From Pseudomonadota bacterium (lineage in GTDB: Bacteria; Pseudomonadota; Alphaproteobacteria; UBA8366; JADFVY01), in NCBI GenBank assembly GCA_030671915.1, contig DAOVHN010000055.1:1-9153 (forward strand): a stretch of DNA of 9,153 nt, in the 5' to 3' direction. Made by a program: the position numbers and the translations under genes. The stretch's first letter is position 1. Every line of letters starts with the position of its first letter. Below, one piece after another: positions 6,952-9,153 of this stretch. A model generated the notes under the pieces. The model did not search any database and was not told the DNA's origin. It saw only the letters and a list, made by a program, of their open reading frames with translations.

Positions 6952-7653
6952 TCACACGCTCAGATATTTCTGCCGCGCCCCCTCGTCCCCATCTAGGTCG
7001 GCCATCGTGCCTTCCCAGCGGATGCGGCCCTTCTCTATTATGTAGGCGCGGTCGGAGACCATGCGGGCGAAACGCAGGTTCTGCTCTGACAGCAGAACAG
7101 ACAGACCGCGCGCCTTCAATTCGCGGATCGTCGCCGCCATCTGGTCGACGATGACCGGCGCCAGGCCTTCCGACGGTTCGTCCAGCAGGATCAGCGACGG
7201 GTTGCCCATCAGGCTGCGCGCGATGGTCAGCATCTGCTGCTCGCCGCCGCTCATCTGCCCGGCGGAACGGCCCTGCATTTCGGCCAGGTTCGGGAACATG
7301 GCGAACAGCGTTTCCTTCGTCCATTCCGGCGCGCCCTCGCGCGGTGGCTGGCGGCCGACCTCCAGGTTCTCGGCGACGGTAAGATCGGTGAAAATGCGCC
7401 GTTCCTCCGGCACGTAACCCAGTCCGGCGCGGCCGATTCGGTGCGGCGGCTTCCCCGCGATATGCGCGCCCTGGAAGGTCACGGTCCCGCTGGCCGGGGG
7501 CACCAGCCCGACGATGGATTTCAGCGTCGTGGACTTGCCCGCCCCGTTGCGCCCCAACAGCACCACGACCTCGCCCCGCCCGACCCTCAGCGAAAGATCG
7601 AACAGAATATGCGCCCAGCCATAGAAGGCGTTGAGGCCGGTAACGTCGAGCAT
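6952..7653 (-). CDS. livF: Branched-chain amino acid-type ABC transporter ATPase LivF
   Basis: This 233-residue ATPase subunit powers import by a Liv-type ABC transporter at the cytosolic face of the inner membrane. Visible motifs are Walker A GRNGAGKST (34-42), the LivF-typical VPEERRIF after the Q-loop position (81-88), the ABC signature MSGGEQQ (134-140), Walker B LILLDEPSEGLAP (154-166) and SEQN (189-192), where LivF proteins carry Gln in place of the usual switch His. The start at 7653 gives the family's normal N-terminus (MLDVTGLNAFYG) and has AAGGA at 7661-7665, seven bases upstream. The longer TTG start at 7695 adds 14 residues with no family likeness. It follows livG on the same strand after 247 bp of repeats, an unusually wide gap for liv genes. 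The substrate may be branched-chain amino acids, amides, urea or other small polar compounds. Confidence 0.93.
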   Translation of the reverse strand: MLDVTGLNAFYGWAHILFDLSLRVGRGEVVVLLGRNGAGKSTTLKSIVGLVPPASGTVTFQGAHIAGKPPHRIGRAGLGYVPEERRIFTDLTVAENLEVGRQPPREGAPEWTKETLFAMFPNLAEMQGRSAGQMSGGEQQMLTIARSLMGNPSLILLDEPSEGLAPVIVDQMAATIRELKARGLSVLLSEQNLRFARMVSDRAYIIEKGRIRWEGTMADLDGDEGARQKYLSV

Positions 7654-7660
7654 GGGGGAA

Positions 7661-7665
7661 TCCTT
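7661..7665 (-). promoter_or_regulatory. Ribosome binding site deciding the livF start
   Basis: On the minus strand AAGGA is followed by TTCCCCC and ATG at 7653, a spacing of seven bases. This favours the start at 7653 over the upstream TTG at 7695. Confidence 0.6.
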
Positions 7666-7707
7666 CGCCGTCACCGCGCAGGGCTCCTGTTGCAAAGGGT
7701 GGGGTCA

Positions 7708-7826
7708 TTTGCGCGAAGCGCACATTTGTCATTGCGAGGCGCGAAGCGCCGCGGCAATCCAGACGGACGGCGGGACTGGATTGCTTCGCCTTTGGCTCGC
7801 AATGACGACCTTGCGCTTTGCGCAAA
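7708..7826. repeat. MITE-like 119-bp palindromic element
   Basis: The outer arms TTTGCGCGAAGCGCA (7708-7722) and, read inverted from 7826, TTTGCGCAAAGCGCA differ at one base. The inner arms GTCATTGCGAG (7728-7738) and its exact inverse ending at 7806 continue into CAATCCAG (7755-7762) and CTGGATTG (7776-7783). The whole thus folds into one long imperfect hairpin with a small loop near 7763-7775. The inner 79 bp match a dispersed palindrome I recall from many alphaproteobacterial genomes. It has no coding capacity. It sits in the livG-livF spacer and would form a strong structure in the liv mRNA. Confidence 0.8.
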
Positions 7827-7856
7827 GGTCTCCAGGATGAGGTGCGTGTGGCGAGG

Positions 7857-7886
7857 TCTCTCTGTGTCTTTGTGTCTCTGTGGTTC
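7857..7886. repeat. Low-complexity TCTGTGTCTTTGTGTCTCTG repeat
   Basis: A short stretch built on the units TCTGTGTCTTTG and TGTCTCTG, followed by TGGTTC. On the minus strand it reads GAACCACAGAGACACAAAG and onwards. It resembles a dispersed intergenic sequence that I recall from several unrelated environmental genomes and that often yields false reading frames. It lies 15 bp from the livG stop codon, between that gene and the 119-bp palindrome. Confidence 0.5.
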
Positions 7887-7900
7887 AGCTTTCCGGCCCA

Positions 7901-8653
7901 TCACTCTGCCTCCAGGCTCTCGCCGAGATAGAGTTCGCGCACACGTTGGTCGGCGCGTACGGCATCGGGCGGTCCCTCGGCGATCAGCTCGCCGCGGTTC
8001 AACACAATGATCCGATCTGCATGGGCGAAGACCACGTCCATGTCATGTTCGGTGAACAGCACGGCGATGCCGCGTTCGCGGGTGATGCCGGCGGTCAACG
8101 CCATCAGTTCCACGCGCTCGCCCGGCGCCATGCCGGCGGTGGGTTCATCCATCAGCAGCAGGCCAGGATCGTTGGCCAGCGCCACCGCCAACTCGACGCG
8201 CTTCAAATCGCCATAGGCCAGCACGCCGCAGGCGCGGTCCGCCTGGTCCGCCATGCCGACCCGCCCCAACAGCGCCAGCGCCTCGTCGCGGTACAGCGCC
8301 GCCGCCGGGCGCCACAGGCCCTTCATCCCGCCGCGATGCGAGATCAGCGCGGTCTGCACATTCTCCGCCACCGTCATCGAACCGAAAGTGGCGGTGATCT
8401 GGAACGTGCGCCCGACGCCCAGTCGGCTGACCGTGCGTGGCGGCAGGCCGGTAATGTCCGCACCCTTCAGCCGCACCGACCCGCGGTCGGGCTTCAACTG
8501 CCCGTTCAGCATGTTGAAGCAGGTCGACTTGCCGGCCCCGTTCGGCCCGATCAGCGCCAGCAATTCGCCCTCGGCGACGCCGAAGGAAACCCCCGCCACC
8601 GCCTGCACGCCGCCGAAACCCTTGTAGAGATCGTGGACGTCAAGGACGTTCAT
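7901..8653 (-). CDS. livG: Branched-chain amino acid-type ABC transporter ATPase LivG
   Basis: This 250-residue ATPase pairs with LivF in a Liv-type importer. Motifs are Walker A GPNGAGKST (36-44), the LivG-typical GVGRTFQ with the Q-loop glutamine at 85, the signature LAYGD (145-149), Walker B LLLMDEPTAGMAP (165-177), the switch histidine H203 in FTEHDMD, and a normal C-terminus ending ELYLGESLEAE. The signature LAYGD differs from the more usual LSYGQ of LivG; I believe this is a branch variant and not a defect, as all other catalytic residues are present. The ATG at 8653 overlaps the livM stop as ATGA, which implies translational coupling and excludes the longer frame from 8773, whose extra residues only lie over livM. 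The frame therefore starts at 8653. Confidence 0.94.
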   Translation of the reverse strand: MNVLDVHDLYKGFGGVQAVAGVSFGVAEGELLALIGPNGAGKSTCFNMLNGQLKPDRGSVRLKGADITGLPPRTVSRLGVGRTFQITATFGSMTVAENVQTALISHRGGMKGLWRPAAALYRDEALALLGRVGMADQADRACGVLAYGDLKRVELAVALANDPGLLLMDEPTAGMAPGERVELMALTAGITRERGIAVLFTEHDMDVVFAHADRIIVLNRGELIAEGPPDAVRADQRVRELYLGESLEAE

Positions 8654-9153
8654 GGCTCCGCCTCCGCGCCGCCGCGCTTGAACCGCACCTCGACCTGCCG
8701 CCAGATTCCGCCCAGCCCCTGCGGGAACAACAGCACCAGTCCGATGATCACGCCGCCCAGGATGAACCGCCAATAGGCCAGGCGCGAGATTTCGTCATGC
8801 AGCCAAGTGAAGGCGGTGGCGCCAAAGATCGGGCCGGACAGCGTCTGTACGCCCCCCAGCAACACCATCACCAGCCCGTCCACCGAACGCGGGATCGACA
8901 ATTCGTCGGGGAACACACTGCCCTTGGAAAACACGTACAGCCCGCCCGCCACGCCCGCCATCGCGCCGGCGATCAGGAAGGCCATCCATTCGTATCGCTT
9001 GACGTCGATGCCGATGGCGTCGATGGAGCGGCCCACATTGATGGTTTCGGGCGAGATCGACCCCTTGGCAAAGGCGAACAGGCCGCCCGCGAGTCCGGCA
9101 GCGGCGCCCGCCAACGCAAAGGCGATCCAGTGCACGCGCTTCACGTCGATGCC
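8650..9153 (-). CDS. livM: Branched-chain amino acid-type ABC permease LivM, C-terminal part
   Basis: This is the last 167 residues of an inner-membrane permease subunit; the frame is open at the window edge, so the start is outside. Family marks are DGLVMVLLGGVQTLSGPIFGA and the final membrane segment ILGGVIIGLVLLFPQGL, followed by a basic tail. The odd feature is a tandem repeat of a 47-residue module (nt 9153-9013 and 9012-8872). Each copy has GIDVKR, a Trp, an AF.(x2)AG.AAG-like membrane helix, F.KGS, Pro and RS.D, 26 of 47 residues identical. LivM proteins normally carry this segment once before LVMVLLGG. The extra copy adds a hydrophobic helix, so topology or module number may differ from standard LivM. 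The gene ends in an ATGA overlap with livG. Confidence 0.9.
   Translation of the reverse strand, partial: GIDVKRVHWIAFALAGAAAGLAGGLFAFAKGSISPETINVGRSIDAIGIDVKRYEWMAFLIAGAMAGVAGGLYVFSKGSVFPDELSIPRSVDGLVMVLLGGVQTLSGPIFGATAFTWLHDEISRLAYWRFILGGVIIGLVLLFPQGLGGIWRQVEVRFKRGGAEAEP

Noticed and set aside
7657..7900. CRISPR array or small RNA in the liv spacer
   Set aside because: There is no regular repeat-spacer pattern; the structure is explained by one inverted palindrome and one low-complexity repeat.
7441..8010. Plus-strand frame crossing the livG-livF spacer
   Set aside because: Its middle is translated from the palindromic and low-complexity repeats and its ends overlap livF and livG on the opposite strand; the peptide is a familiar false product of this repeat.
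8654..8773. Extended N-terminus of livG
   Set aside because: The extra 40 residues overlap livM in another frame and show no likeness to LivG; the ATG at 8653 gives the family's usual start.

Overview
This is a high-GC window that looks like a free-living proteobacterium, most likely an alphaproteobacterium of the Rhodospirillales type. The evidence is GC-rich codons in most genes, a LivM/LivG/LivF branched-chain-type ABC importer, a HyuA/HyuB pair, and two families of short palindromic repeats. One has a core like CTCATCCTGAGGAG...GTCTCGAAGGACGAG and the other has ends reading GTCATTGCGAG...CAATCCAG. From memory, both are widespread in such genomes. The genus cannot be fixed from the sequence.

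Layout from left to right: (1) about 500 bp form a decayed insertion sequence with matching inverted ends and a transposase remnant, which appears to have landed inside a palindromic repeat. (2) On the minus strand, hyuA (4499 to 2463) is followed by hyuB (2290 to 548). They encode the two subunits of a hydantoinase/oxoprolinase-family enzyme. Their 172-bp spacer holds two palindromic repeats in opposite orientation, and a third lies just beyond hyuB. (3) A 234-bp divergent intergenic region holds a candidate hyuA promoter and a perfect dyad that could be an operator. (4) On the plus strand is one single-domain PqiA-like membrane protein (4734 to 5297). (5) Convergent with it on the minus strand is a B12-binding-type radical SAM protein (6881 to 5313) with clearly lower GC than its neighbours. 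(6) At the right, on the minus strand, are the end of livM (open at the window edge), livG and livF. livM and livG overlap by ATGA. livG and livF are separated by 247 bp of repeat-rich sequence.

How the parts may work together: HyuA and HyuB form one ATP-dependent, ring-opening or carboxylase-like enzyme of unknown substrate. The Liv-type importer could bring in an amide or amino-acid-like substrate for it, but the radical SAM and PqiA-like genes lie between the two groups, so this link is only a guess. I found no convincing new defence or mobile system. The points that stand out most are the tandem duplication of a 47-residue module in LivM, the insertion sequence sitting in a repeat with a predicted TGA target duplication, the 44-bp inverted repeats bracketing hyuB, the foreign-looking radical SAM gene, and the dyad upstream of hyuA.
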